Shown here: piece after piece, positions 16,615-25,522 of the stretch
Layout: each line of letters starts with the position of its first letter
How positions within the stretch are numbered: the first letter of the stretch is position 1
Source: DASTBU01 sp035711845
GTDB taxonomy: Bacteria > Acidobacteriota > Vicinamibacteria > Vicinamibacterales > 2-12-FULL-66-21
Assembly (NCBI GenBank): GCA_035711845.1
Contig: DASTBU010000088.1
Location: forward strand, 1 to 64,000
DNA length: 64,000 nucleotides
Direction of reading: 5' to 3'
Position numbers and translations under genes: made by a program
The notes under the pieces: generated by a model
The model's database searches: none
What the model was told of the DNA's origin: nothing
What the model saw: the letters and a program-made list of their open reading frames with translations, nothing else

Positions 16615-17124
16615 ATGAATCCGATTCTGAGCGCCGGGCTGCTCATCGGCGTGTTGTGCGGGATCTGGACTTTCGTCATGGGAGCGACCGGCTGGTACAA
16701 GGACCCTGTGATGTACAGGATGTTCTTTGCCGTGATCGCCATCGAGATTGGCGGACTGATTTGGGGCCTCAGGCGCACGGCGGCGGAGGGAAGGGGCTAC
16801 GGGAGCCAGGTGATTGCCGGCACGATGATGGCCACGGTGGCAGGCGTCGTGATCATCTGCGCGTCGCTACTCTTCACGACCGTGGTGTACCGGGACTACT
16901 TCGCCGAGCTGGAGGCGATGCAGGTCAGCCTGCTGCAGAATCAGGGCGTGTCGGAGGCGGAGATTGCGCGGCAGGTGAGTGAAAGCCGGGCGGCGAATAC
17001 GCCGATGGGCCAGGCGGTGTCGGGGTTCATGGGCACGCTGATCACGGGCATCGTGGCCTCTGCGATCATCGCCATCCGGGTTCGTTCGCGACATCCGATC
17101 GCGCGGCCGGCGTCGGGTCACTGA
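16615..17124 (+). CDS. DUF4199 membrane protein
   Basis: 169 residues from the ATG at 16615, seven bases after AGGAGGG. Four membrane segments are visible: ILSAGLLIGVLCGIWTFVMG, MFFAVIAIEIGGLIWGL, ATVAGVVIICASLLFTTVVY and LITGIVASAIIAIRV, with a hydrophilic helical loop (about residues 95-140). This matches the DUF4199 family, of unknown function, common in Bacteroidota and Acidobacteriota. Confidence 0.7.
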   Translation: MNPILSAGLLIGVLCGIWTFVMGATGWYKDPVMYRMFFAVIAIEIGGLIWGLRRTAAEGRGYGSQVIAGTMMATVAGVVIICASLLFTTVVYRDYFAELEAMQVSLLQNQGVSEAEIARQVSESRAANTPMGQAVSGFMGTLITGIVASAIIAIRVRSRHPIARPASGH

Positions 17125-17171
17125 CAGCGAAGAGATGCCACTGTCGTGACTGCCAGGCGCGTGGCGCCGTG

Positions 17172-17177
17172 TACAAT
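17172..17177 (+). promoter_or_regulatory. TACAAT -10 box 5 nt before a start codon
   Basis: TACAAT, five bases, then the ATG at 17183; no ribosome site fits in between. Predicted leaderless transcript. Confidence 0.5.
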
Positions 17178-17182
17178 CGGGT

Positions 17183-18202
17183 ATGCAGCGTGCCGTTGCG
17201 GCGGCTCTCTTGCTTCTGATCGCCACAAGCGGCAGCTTTGCACAGGAGCCGTTGCCGGTTGCGCCCGTCGCGACACCCCCTCCTTTCGAGGCCTGGCTCG
17301 CGGAGCTTCGGATGGAGGCATTGTCGCGCGGGATCCGCACGGAGACCGTCGATCAGGCCTTCAACGGTCTGGCTCCGGTGCAGCAGATTCTCGAGCGCGA
17401 CCGCACGCAGGCGGAGTTCGCGCTGGATCTCCAGACCTACCTCGCCCGCCGGCTGACTCGAACGACGGTGCGGACCGCTGGACGCATGTATGCCAGACAC
17501 CGCGTGCTGGTGACCGATATCGCCAGGAAATATGATGTCGCGCCGCGGATCATCATCGCGATCTGGGGTCTGGAGTCCAACTTCGGCCGCTTCGCCGGCG
17601 TGCGGCCCACGATTCCGACGCTTGCGACGCTTGCCTACGATCCTCGCCGGTCGACGTTGTTCAGGAACGAGCTGTTCAGCGCGCTGGAGATACTCGATCG
17701 CGGCGACATCGAGATCGGTCGGCTGAAGGGGTCATGGGCGGGAGCGCTGGGGCAGCCGCAGTTCATGCCGTCGAGCTACCTGAAGTTCGCGCAGGATTTC
17801 GACGGGGATGGGCGTCGCGACATCTGGGACTCGCAGGCGGATGTGTTCGCGTCCATCGCGTACTATCTCCAGCAGCACGGATGGGCCGCCGGAGAACGCT
17901 GGGGGCGCGAGGTTCGAGTGCCTGAGGGCGCGCGCAAGAAGATCGACGCGCTGCCCCGGCGCGCCGAGGGGTGCCGGGCGGTACGGCTGATGACGGCCGC
18001 GATGAGCCTGAAAGAGTGGAGTGCGCTGGGGCTCCGAACCGCTTCGGGGCGTCCGCTGCCGCGCGCCGACATGCACGCGTCGCTCGTCCCCGCCGGTTCG
18101 CAGTTCTATCTGGTCTACCGGAACTACGAGGCCTTGCTCGGGTACAACTGCTCGCACAGCTACGCGCTGAGCATCGCCTCGCTTGCCGAACGCATTCCGT
18201 AA
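17183..18202 (+). CDS. Lytic murein transglycosylase B-like
   Basis: 339 residues. Residues 1-20 form a signal peptide (AAALLLLIATSGSFAQ). The SLT_2/MltB domain spans about 30-335. The catalytic Glu is in WGLESNFGRFAG near residue 130, followed by the family block GSWAGALGQPQFMPSSYLKF and an EF-hand-like DFDGDGRRDIW. The enzyme cleaves peptidoglycan to 1,6-anhydro-muropeptides in the periplasm. There is no lipobox, so it is likely soluble. A GGGGACAG-type repeat begins right after its stop codon. Confidence 0.92.
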   Translation: MQRAVAAALLLLIATSGSFAQEPLPVAPVATPPPFEAWLAELRMEALSRGIRTETVDQAFNGLAPVQQILERDRTQAEFALDLQTYLARRLTRTTVRTAGRMYARHRVLVTDIARKYDVAPRIIIAIWGLESNFGRFAGVRPTIPTLATLAYDPRRSTLFRNELFSALEILDRGDIEIGRLKGSWAGALGQPQFMPSSYLKFAQDFDGDGRRDIWDSQADVFASIAYYLQQHGWAAGERWGREVRVPEGARKKIDALPRRAEGCRAVRLMTAAMSLKEWSALGLRTASGRPLPRADMHASLVPAGSQFYLVYRNYEALLGYNCSHSYALSIASLAERIP

Positions 18203-18203
18203 A

Positions 18204-18290
18204 AAGGGGACAGGCTCCTTAAGGTGACTGTCCCCTTAGAGTGCCAGTCCCCTTAGAGTGCCAGTCCCCCTAAAGGACTGTCACTATGCC
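18204..18290. repeat. GGGGACAG-type dispersed repeat with hairpin
   Basis: AAGGGGACAG (18204-18213) and CTGTCCCCTT (18228-18237) form perfect 10-bp arms around an inner CCTTAAGG. Two direct copies of TTAGAGTGCCAGTCCCC follow. It lies between the convergent transglycosylase and hybrid kinase genes and could act as a terminator. A relative is at 49181-49243. Confidence 0.8.
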
Positions 18291-18294
18291 CAGC

Positions 18295-19875
18295 TCAGCC
18301 GTTTGGCATCGTCCGGCCCGCCAGAGCGGCGACGACGGCTGCGAGCTCGGAGGCTTCGACGGGTTTGGGGATGTGCGCCTGATAGCCGGCAAGCAGGGCG
18401 CGGCCGCGGTCGCTCGCCGTCGCAAAGGCGGTCAGCGCGGCGGCCGGGATCGGCGGTCCGCCGTTCTCGAGCTTCCGGAGCTTGCGAATCAACTCGTACC
18501 CATCTTCGCCCGGCATGGAGATGTCACTGAGAATCACGTCGGGACGGTCGCGCGCGATGCCCTGGAGCGCTTCGGCCACCGAGCCGGCGGTGCTGACGCA
18601 CGCGCCGCGCGCCGAGAGAATGGCGGCAATCAGGTCCCGCGCATCCGGCTCGTTGTCCACTACGAGGACCGTCAATCCGGCAATGGAGGGCAGATCGCTG
18701 AGACTGTCCCGGGCGTCGTCGGTGACCGCCACCACCTGATCGGCCCGGATCGGCGCGAGCGGCACGCTGACGGTAAACAGGGCGCCGCGGCCCGTCCCCT
18801 CGCTCGCAGCGTCGACCGTCCCGCCGTGTAACTCCACCAGGTGCCGCACGATGGACAGGCCGAGTCCCAGTCCACCGTGGGATCGCGTGGTCGCGGGGTC
18901 CTGCTGCCGGAACCTGTCGAACACGTGCGGCAGGAAGTCGGGATCGATCCCCATCCCCGTATCCCTGACCGTGATGACGACGTTGCCGTTCGAACGGGTC
19001 GTCGTGAGCGTGACGCTTCCATCTGGCGGCGTGAACTTGATGGCGTTGCTGAGCAGGTTCCAGATCACCTGCTGCATCCGGCCCGGATCGCACAGGATGG
19101 CGTCGCCATCTCCGACCTTGCATTCGAGCGCAACGCGCCGGGCCTCGGCGGCAGGCCTCACGGCGTCGAGTGCGCCTTCGATGACGCTCCGCAGCTCCAC
19201 CGCGCGGAATTCCAGCCGAAGCTTGCCCGTGATGATGCGCGAGATGTCGAGCAGATCCTCGATCAGCCGCGCCTGGAGCCGGCTGTTACGGTCGATGATC
19301 TCGATCGCGCGCTTCGAGGTGGCCGCATCGAGCTGCCCCGTCGAGAGCAGGCGGGCCCAGCCGAGGATGGCGTTCAGCGGGGTCCGCAGTTCGTGCGAGA
19401 GGGTCGCCAGGAACTCGTCCTTTGCGCGGTTCGCGGCCTGCGCCTGAAGGCGCGCCTGGTGCTCGCGCTCGAGGAGCAGCCGGCGGTCTTCCTCCGCCCG
19501 GTGCAGGGCGATGGCGTAGCGGAGGCTGCGTTCGAGCCGCTCGGGCGTCAACGTGTTCTTGTTCAGGTAATCGGCAGCGCCGGCCTTCATCAATTCGACG
19601 GCCACCTCTTCGTCCCCGAGCCCCGTGAGCGCGACCACGGGCACGGTGACGCTGCTGTTCCGCAGCGTGCGAAGCAGCTCCAGCCCGTCGGTCCCAGGCA
19701 GGTGGTAGTCGAGGATGGCGCAGTCGAACTCGTGCTGCTGGGCCGCTTCGAGCACGCACTTCCAGTCGGCGCACTCTTCGAAGGACGCCACGACTCCCGC
19801 CTGGCGCAGCAGACGCTTGACGGTCAGCCGATCGACCTCGTCATCGTCGACGAGCAGGAGTCGTAGGGGGTCCAT
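18295..19875 (-). CDS. Hybrid histidine kinase (REC - HisKA - HATPase - REC)
   Basis: 526 residues, no membrane segments. The N-terminal receiver has LLLVDDDEVD and phospho-acceptor AILDYHLPGTDG. Then come HisKA with the phospho-His in ATLSHELRTPLNAILGW near residue 167, HATPase_c with NLLSNAIKFTPP, DTGMGIDPDF and GLGLGLSIV, and a C-terminal receiver with VLVVDNEPDAR and DVILSDISMPGEDG. It receives phosphate at the first receiver, or senses through it, and passes it to the last. It begins 4 bp after the stop of the small receiver gene, so the three signalling genes form one operon. There is no DNA-binding output. Confidence 0.92.
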   Translation of the reverse strand: MDPLRLLLVDDDEVDRLTVKRLLRQAGVVASFEECADWKCVLEAAQQHEFDCAILDYHLPGTDGLELLRTLRNSSVTVPVVALTGLGDEEVAVELMKAGAADYLNKNTLTPERLERSLRYAIALHRAEEDRRLLLEREHQARLQAQAANRAKDEFLATLSHELRTPLNAILGWARLLSTGQLDAATSKRAIEIIDRNSRLQARLIEDLLDISRIITGKLRLEFRAVELRSVIEGALDAVRPAAEARRVALECKVGDGDAILCDPGRMQQVIWNLLSNAIKFTPPDGSVTLTTTRSNGNVVITVRDTGMGIDPDFLPHVFDRFRQQDPATTRSHGGLGLGLSIVRHLVELHGGTVDAASEGTGRGALFTVSVPLAPIRADQVVAVTDDARDSLSDLPSIAGLTVLVVDNEPDARDLIAAILSARGACVSTAGSVAEALQGIARDRPDVILSDISMPGEDGYELIRKLRKLENGGPPIPAAALTAFATASDRGRALLAGYQAHIPKPVEASELAAVVAALAGRTMPNG

Positions 19876-19879
19876 CGGG

Positions 19880-20299
19880 TTACGGGAACTCCACGAGCGT
19901 CCAGTACTTGTTCAGGGCCGCCATGACCTCGACGAAGTTGATGAAGGTCACCGGCTTGACGAGGTATCCGGCGACGTTGAGGTTGAAGGCGTCGATCTTG
20001 TCCCGCTCGTCGTTCGACGTGGTCAGCACGACGACCGGCGTGAGGCCCAGCGCCGGATCGTTGCGCAACTCGCGCAGGAACTCGATGCCGTTCATCCTGG
20101 GCATGTTCAGATCGAGCAGGATGATCCGGCGCGCGGGTGGCACCTTCGCCGACCGCAGCATGCTGAGCGCTTCGATGCCGTCCCCCGCCACGTAGAGCGG
20201 GTTGGTGATCCGGTTCTTGTCGAACGCGCGCCTGACATTCATCACGTCGACCTGGTCGTCTTCCACCAGCAGGATGTTCAGCGTCTTTTCGTTCACCAT
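19880..20299 (-). CDS. Single-domain response regulator (Rcp1-like)
   Basis: 139 residues, only a receiver domain: acidic pair LLVEDDQVD, phospho-Asp in ILLDLNMPRMNG, Thr in VVLTTSNDERD and Lys in YLVKPVTF. The insertion-bearing loop (SMLRSAKVPPARRIIL) and the FINFVEVMAALNKYW ending are typical of Rcp1-type partners of phytochrome-like kinases. It sits between the PAS/GAF kinase and the hybrid kinase, so it probably shuttles phosphate between them. Confidence 0.92.
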   Translation of the reverse strand: MVNEKTLNILLVEDDQVDVMNVRRAFDKNRITNPLYVAGDGIEALSMLRSAKVPPARRIILLDLNMPRMNGIEFLRELRNDPALGLTPVVVLTTSNDERDKIDAFNLNVAGYLVKPVTFINFVEVMAALNKYWTLVEFP

Positions 20300-20319
20300 G
20301 TCCTCATCGGATGATCGGG

Positions 20320-22842
20320 CTATTTCGGCCAGAGGAACCTGAATGTCGCCCCCTGGCCAACCGTCGACTCGACCCAGGCGCGGCCGCCCCGGGCCTCGAC
20401 GAGCTTCTTCACCAGCGCCAGCCCGATGCCCGTCGCTTCCACCTTGTCGCGCGGCTCCAGCGTCTGGAAGATGCCCCAGATGCGATTGTGGAACTCGGGT
20501 GGAATACCCGGACCGTTGTCGCTGACCGAGAATTCGTAGAACCTGTCCCGGTCCTGCATGTCCAGCCTCACCTGCACATCATCACGCGCCGCATGCTTCA
20601 GCGCGTTGTTGATCAGGTTGAGGAAGATCTGCTCGAGCGGCAGCCGTTCCGTCGAGATCGTGGGGAGAACCGGACCCAGAGTGACGGTGGCACCCTCGCG
20701 AGGGGCGAGGAGGTCGATGACATCCCGGACCAGCTGTGCCACGTTCACGATTTCGGGATCGTGGTGAACGCGGCCGGCGCGAGAGTATTCCAGCAGCCCT
20801 TCGATCAGCGCCTCCATGCGATGCATGCGGCTGCGCATCAGCTGCAGCATCTCGGCCGTCTCCGGCTTCAGCCGCGACGCCGCGGCAAGATCTTCCTCGA
20901 TCCACTGGGCCAGGTTCGCTATCCCGCGCAGGGGCGCGCGAAGATCGTGCGATGCCGCGTACGCGAAGGCATCCAGCTCCCGGTTGCTGCGTTCGAGTGC
21001 GGCTGCGATTCGCGACAGCTCCTCGGCGCGTCCGCGAAGATGCAGCTCGCTGAGCCTCAGCGCCTCCTTGTGGCGTTTCTTCTGGATGCCGACGGCGACG
21101 CTATGCGCGAGCGCACCAAGCGCCTGCATGTCCAACGGCGTCAGCGGATGCCGTGAAAACGTAGCCAGCACGCCGAGGAGCTCGTTGCCAGCCATCAGAG
21201 GGTAACCGGCAAAGGCCAATACCTTTTCGCGGCGCACCCATTCCGGGTCGGCAACGGTATCATCGTCGAGCACCTGGTTGGTCAGATGCGGTCTGCGCTC
21301 CTGCGCGATGCGTCCGATCCTCTGCTGGCCCACAGGTATGCGGCTGGGCGGTTCGTCGAGGCGCGTCTCCTGTCCGCCGGTGGCGCCGAGCTCGAGGACA
21401 TCGCCGGAAGCGTTGAGCATCCAGATTTGCGCGAAGGCGGCCACGGCGTGCCGCACGAGCGATTCGGCGCAGGCCTGCAGCACCGCGGGAAGCTCGTCGC
21501 CGCGCGCGAGAATCATTCCGACGTCTGCCATGAGCTCGGCCAGACGGTGCTGGTTGGCGAGCGTCGTCTCGGTTTCCTTCCGGTCGGTGATGTCCATGCA
21601 CACGCCGACCAGCCGATGCGGCTCGCCTCGAGCGTTCGAGAACAGGCGGCCTCGTGCTTCGACCCACCGCAGCGTGCCGTCCGGCAGCACGATGCGGTAG
21701 TCGAGTACGTGCGGGCGGCGCTGGTGAACGGAGTCGGTGATCGAATTGAGCACGCGCTCGCGGTCCTCGGGATGAATATCGGCCTGGTAGGCCTCGAACG
21801 TTCCGGCGAAGCTTCCGGGCGCGAGCCCGTGGATGCGTTCCAGCTCGGGCGACCAGATGACCCGGCCGGTCGCGATTTCCCATTCCCAGGCGCCCAGATG
21901 GCCGGCCTCCGCTGCGAGCCGGAGCCTCTCGGTCGTCTGCTGCAGCTCGATCGTCCGTTGTTCGAGCTCGCGTCGGGCGTGCACCTGTTCGGTCACGTCC
22001 ACGGCATGCGTCATGAGCCCGTAGACCGTGCCTGTTTCATCGCGAAGCGGCTGCACGACGAAAGTGAAGGCGCGATCGCCTGCCGCCGACCCGACGAGTT
22101 GCGTGCCCGGAACTTCGTTGCCTGTCCAGGATCGGCCTGTTTCGTACGCCGTATCGAGAGCGACGAGTTGTTCCGCGGGCAGATCGGGAAAGGCTTCGTG
22201 GATCGTGAGTCCTGCAACCGTGCGATGGTCGATGGTGCGGAGGAACTGTTCGTTGACGGTGTCGATGATGTGGCGTGGGCCTCGCGTCACGCAGATGAGC
22301 GCCGGCGCCTGAACGAGGATGTCGCGAAGCTGCGCGTGCTGGAACTCGGCCTTCGCGCGCGCGAACTGTTCCTGGACGAGCTGTCGTGTTCGTTCCTCGC
22401 TTTGTCGGCGATCGGAGAGGTCGCGGAACGACACCAGGACGCCGACCAGCGCGCCTCCGCGCATGATTGGACGGCTGTCGAACTCCACAGGGAGACTAAT
22501 GCCGTCCTTCCGCCAGAAGACGTCGGTTTCCGCCTGGTGAATCTCGCCGGTGACGAGCGTCCTCTGAATGGGGCACTCGTCTACCGGATAGTCGGAGCCG
22601 TCGGGCCTTCGATGATGAACGAGATCGTGAAGCGACTGCCCGATCAGTTCAGCCGGCGCCCATCCCAGAAGGCGTGAGGCCGCGTCGTTGACGAGCGTCG
22701 TCCGCCCCTGGGGATCGAGGCTGATGACACCGCCTGGAATGGCATTCAGGATGAGCTCGGACTCGTACGACAGCGAAAGGCTTCCGGGCAGCAGCCCGGT
22801 CGCAGATGCCGTTGTCACACCCTCGTCGGGACGTTCGTCCAT
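20320..22842 (-). CDS. Multi-PAS/GAF sensor histidine kinase
   Basis: 840 residues, cytoplasmic. Order: PAS 1 (about 28-140, ILNAIPGGVISLDPQGR), PAS 2 (about 165-285, VQAPALICVTRGPR), a PAS_3-fold PAS 3 (about 310-425, LGAWEWEIATGRVIWSPE), GAF (about 440-595), HisKA with AYAASHDLRAPLRGIANL, and HATPase with NLINNALKHAA, DNGPGIPPEF and GIGLALVKKLVE. The HisKA type is the one found in phytochrome-like kinases that pair with Rcp1 receivers, matching the next gene. No bilin-binding Cys context was recognised, so the signal is unknown. Confidence 0.92.
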   Translation of the reverse strand: MDERPDEGVTTASATGLLPGSLSLSYESELILNAIPGGVISLDPQGRTTLVNDAASRLLGWAPAELIGQSLHDLVHHRRPDGSDYPVDECPIQRTLVTGEIHQAETDVFWRKDGISLPVEFDSRPIMRGGALVGVLVSFRDLSDRRQSEERTRQLVQEQFARAKAEFQHAQLRDILVQAPALICVTRGPRHIIDTVNEQFLRTIDHRTVAGLTIHEAFPDLPAEQLVALDTAYETGRSWTGNEVPGTQLVGSAAGDRAFTFVVQPLRDETGTVYGLMTHAVDVTEQVHARRELEQRTIELQQTTERLRLAAEAGHLGAWEWEIATGRVIWSPELERIHGLAPGSFAGTFEAYQADIHPEDRERVLNSITDSVHQRRPHVLDYRIVLPDGTLRWVEARGRLFSNARGEPHRLVGVCMDITDRKETETTLANQHRLAELMADVGMILARGDELPAVLQACAESLVRHAVAAFAQIWMLNASGDVLELGATGGQETRLDEPPSRIPVGQQRIGRIAQERRPHLTNQVLDDDTVADPEWVRREKVLAFAGYPLMAGNELLGVLATFSRHPLTPLDMQALGALAHSVAVGIQKKRHKEALRLSELHLRGRAEELSRIAAALERSNRELDAFAYAASHDLRAPLRGIANLAQWIEEDLAAASRLKPETAEMLQLMRSRMHRMEALIEGLLEYSRAGRVHHDPEIVNVAQLVRDVIDLLAPREGATVTLGPVLPTISTERLPLEQIFLNLINNALKHAARDDVQVRLDMQDRDRFYEFSVSDNGPGIPPEFHNRIWGIFQTLEPRDKVEATGIGLALVKKLVEARGGRAWVESTVGQGATFRFLWPK

Positions 22843-22980
22843 GAAACTCCGGAAACTTGTCGCCGAATTGTCCAGCCAGCCCGGAATTTCTGTTCATTAA
22901 TGATACAGGTCCCGCGGGAACGGCGGCGAATGAGTAGGAGAAGCAATGTCGATACCAACGACTGGGCAACCTGTGAAGTG

Positions 22981-24468
22981 CTAGTGGGCGAGTCCTGCGC
23001 CCCGATTTGTCGCCGGCTCGATCACGGCCAGCGACGCCCCGATCAGGATGGCGAGGCCGATGAGAAGGGCAGCCCACGCTTCGTGCCTGTCGCTGATCAG
23101 CGCGGCAGACCAGAGCAGCAGAAGGGCCAGCGCTCCTTCGGTCCACGGAAGCCACGTCGACAGGCGCGCATGGTGCTCGGCGAGCATCTGGGGCTGCACG
23201 CGTGAGGTGAACAGCATGTTCAGGCGAAGGATGACCGCCGCGGTGGCAACCGAGAGAATGGCAAAGAAGATCCACGCGCCTCGCGGGCGGCTGATCCATT
23301 CCCGCGCAATCCAGCTCCAGACGGGAGTCGATGCTACGACGGCCGCCGTCGTGGCCTGGTGGAACTGCCACCACCACAGTCGTGGCTCACGCGAGGGTAC
23401 GGGTATCGACGACATCGGTTCCGAGGTGCGTTGCAGCGAGCGCAGATCGTTGACCAGAGCCTCGGCCGATTGATAGCGATCGTCCGGAGCTCGAGCCAGA
23501 CACCGGCGAAGCACTCGTTCCAGGCCTGCGACGGGGAGCGGCCCGGGCACGACCGGCTCCGTGCCCGCCGCCATGTCCAGCAGCCGCGCCATCTGCGTGT
23601 TGGCGCTCGCGCCGAGCGGATGGCGCCCGGTGGCGAGCTCCCACGCGACGAGGCCGAAGACGAAGATATCCGAGCGGGCGTCGGCAGGACGCTTGTCGAG
23701 CACCTCGGGGGCCATGTACCCCGGAGTTCCGGCGATTGTGCCGAGTTCCGTGAGATGGGAAGAAGGAGCGAGATCCGAGGACGACACCGTGCGCGCGAGC
23801 CCGAAGTCGAGGACCTTGATCTGGCCGTCCTCGCGGCGCATGATGTTTTCCGGCTTCAGGTCGCGGTGAATGATGTTGAGCGAGTGCGCTGCGGCGAGCG
23901 CCCCCGCGATCTCGAGCAGCGTGCCGAGCAGGTGGCCGGACGGCAGCGGCCCATCCGCGAGCTCACGGCGGAGCGTGATGCCCTGCACGAACTCCGACGC
24001 CATGAACAGTTGCTCATCGTTCTCGACCAGCTCGTACACCGTCGCGATTGCCCTGTGATTGAGCTGCGCGCTCAGCTTCGCCTCCCGGACCAGGCGCTCG
24101 CGGCGCACCTTGTCGTGGGCGTATTCAGCGGGCAGCGCCTTGAGCGCCACCGATCGTCCGAGCACCTCGTCGGTCGCGCGATAGACGATGCCCATGCCGC
24201 CGCGCGCGACTTCTCGAACTACCCGGTACTTGCCGATCGTGTGGCCCAGCGGTTCGGGATCGTGCTGGAGCTCCGTCGCGGCCTCCCAGGCCGGCCGTTC
24301 CAGGTAGCCTTCGTTCTTGTCGTGGCTGCCCAACAGGGAGAGCACTTCGCGCTCCAGCTCCAGGTCGATCCCTGCGGCCTGGCGAACGAAGCCTTCGCGC
24401 GCGTCAGGCGCGTGCTGGAGCGCCGCATGAAAGAGATCGGTGACCTGCCGCCAACGCTCCGGTGTCAC
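22981..24468 (-). CDS. Membrane Ser/Thr protein kinase, partner of the ECF sigma factor
   Basis: 495 residues from a GTG at 24468 that overlaps the sigma-factor stop (GTGA). A 60-residue helical N-terminal region (WRQVTDLFHAALQHAPDARE) precedes the Hanks kinase domain (about 75-340): VARGGMGIVYRA, VALKAL, IIHRDLKPENIM, VLDFGLAR and GTPGYMAPE, all catalytic residues present. After it come four or five membrane helices with no large outside domain. The kinase-ECF sigma arrangement suggests that it senses a signal and controls the sigma factor by phosphorylation, as proposed for similar pairs. Confidence 0.9.
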   Translation of the reverse strand: MTPERWRQVTDLFHAALQHAPDAREGFVRQAAGIDLELEREVLSLLGSHDKNEGYLERPAWEAATELQHDPEPLGHTIGKYRVVREVARGGMGIVYRATDEVLGRSVALKALPAEYAHDKVRRERLVREAKLSAQLNHRAIATVYELVENDEQLFMASEFVQGITLRRELADGPLPSGHLLGTLLEIAGALAAAHSLNIIHRDLKPENIMRREDGQIKVLDFGLARTVSSSDLAPSSHLTELGTIAGTPGYMAPEVLDKRPADARSDIFVFGLVAWELATGRHPLGASANTQMARLLDMAAGTEPVVPGPLPVAGLERVLRRCLARAPDDRYQSAEALVNDLRSLQRTSEPMSSIPVPSREPRLWWWQFHQATTAAVVASTPVWSWIAREWISRPRGAWIFFAILSVATAAVILRLNMLFTSRVQPQMLAEHHARLSTWLPWTEGALALLLLWSAALISDRHEAWAALLIGLAILIGASLAVIEPATNRGAGLAH

Positions 24469-24998
24469 GCCTTGGGTGCGCTTTCCAGCTCCCGTGCGAG
24501 CCACGCCCGCGCAATGGTCCAATGCCGCTTGACGGTCGCGGGGGAGACCGACAGCGCGTCGGCGGTTTCGTCAACGGTCAGCCCGCCGAAGAATCGAAGC
24601 TCCACGATGCGGGCCTGCTCGGGATCGAGGCCGGCGAGACGTTCGAGGGCCTCATCGAGCGCGAGGAGGTTGACGGACTGCTCTCCGCTCCCCATCAGCG
24701 ACTCGTCCAGAGTGATGCGCGCCTTTTCACCCCAGCGCTTCTGCGCGTTGCGGGCGCGCGCGCGCTCGATCAGAATCTGCCGCATGGAATGGGCGGCAAT
24801 GGCGCAGAAATGCGCACGGTTCTGCCAGCGGTCGGGACGATCCTTCAGGAGGCGGAGATACGCCTCGTGCACGAGCGCGGTCGGCTGCAGCGTTTGTCCG
24901 GGCTTCTCGTGCCTGATGTAGCCGGCTGCCAGGCGGCGGAGCTCCTGGTAGACGACCGGCAGCAGCGAGTCGAGCGACTGCCGATCGTCCGCGCTCAT
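24465..24998 (-). CDS. ECF sigma factor (TIGR02999/SigX6 type)
   Basis: 177 residues. Region 2 is MSADDRQSLDSLLPVVYQEL to ALVHEAYLRLL, including AHFCAIAAHSMRQILIERAR. Region 4 has LDEALERLAGLDPEQARIVE, then FFGGLTVDETADALSVSPAT and VKRHWTIARAWL as the HTH. These blocks are the TIGR02999 ECF subfamily, which is strongly expanded in Acidobacteria and Planctomycetes and usually sits by a Ser/Thr kinase. No anti-sigma factor is present. It overlaps the PPIase stop by ATGA and the kinase start by GTGA, so all three are translationally coupled. Confidence 0.93.
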   Translation of the reverse strand: MSADDRQSLDSLLPVVYQELRRLAAGYIRHEKPGQTLQPTALVHEAYLRLLKDRPDRWQNRAHFCAIAAHSMRQILIERARARNAQKRWGEKARITLDESLMGSGEQSVNLLALDEALERLAGLDPEQARIVELRFFGGLTVDETADALSVSPATVKRHWTIARAWLARELESAPKA

Positions 24999-25522
24999 GC
25001 GATGCGCTCGATGCGGACGGCGTTCATCACCACGGGCTTGACGGGCCGATCGCCTCGCGCTGTGGGCACCGAGCCGATGCGCTTGACCACGTCCAGCCCT
25101 TCGACGACTTCCCCGAAGATCGAGTGCCGGTTGTCGAGATGGGGGGTGGGGCCCAGCGTAATGAAGAACTGGCTCCCATTGGTGTTCGGGCCGGCATTCG
25201 CCATCGACAGGATCCCGGCGCGATCGTGCCGCAGCGACGGGTGGAACTCGTCGGCAAACTTGTAGCCCGGCCCGCCGGTGCCCTGGCCGAGCCGGTCACC
25301 GCCCTGAATCATGAATCCGTTGATCACCCGGTGGAAGATGACACCATCGTAGAAGGGCGCGGTCTTTCGCTCTCCGGTCACAGGATCCTTCCATTCCTTG
25401 GAACCCTCGGCGAGGCCGACGAAATTCGCGACCGTCTGGGGAGCGTCCTGGTCGAACAACCGGACGGTGAACGGACCCTCGGAGGTATCGAAACGCGCGT
25501 AAGTGCCTGGCTGCAGCGCCAT
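24995..25522 (-). CDS. Cyclophilin-type peptidyl-prolyl isomerase
   Basis: 175 residues from the ATG at 25522, chosen because AAAGGA lies just upstream and MALQPGTYARFDTSEGPF is a normal cyclophilin start; the frame is open 24 codons further. Active-site blocks are visible: FYDGVIFHRVINGFMIQGGD, GPNTNGSQFFITL and LDNRHSIFGEV. There is no signal peptide, so it acts in the cytoplasm on proline bonds. It leads the PPIase-sigma-kinase operon by 4-bp overlaps. Confidence 0.93.
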   Translation of the reverse strand: MALQPGTYARFDTSEGPFTVRLFDQDAPQTVANFVGLAEGSKEWKDPVTGERKTAPFYDGVIFHRVINGFMIQGGDRLGQGTGGPGYKFADEFHPSLRHDRAGILSMANAGPNTNGSQFFITLGPTPHLDNRHSIFGEVVEGLDVVKRIGSVPTARGDRPVKPVVMNAVRIERIA

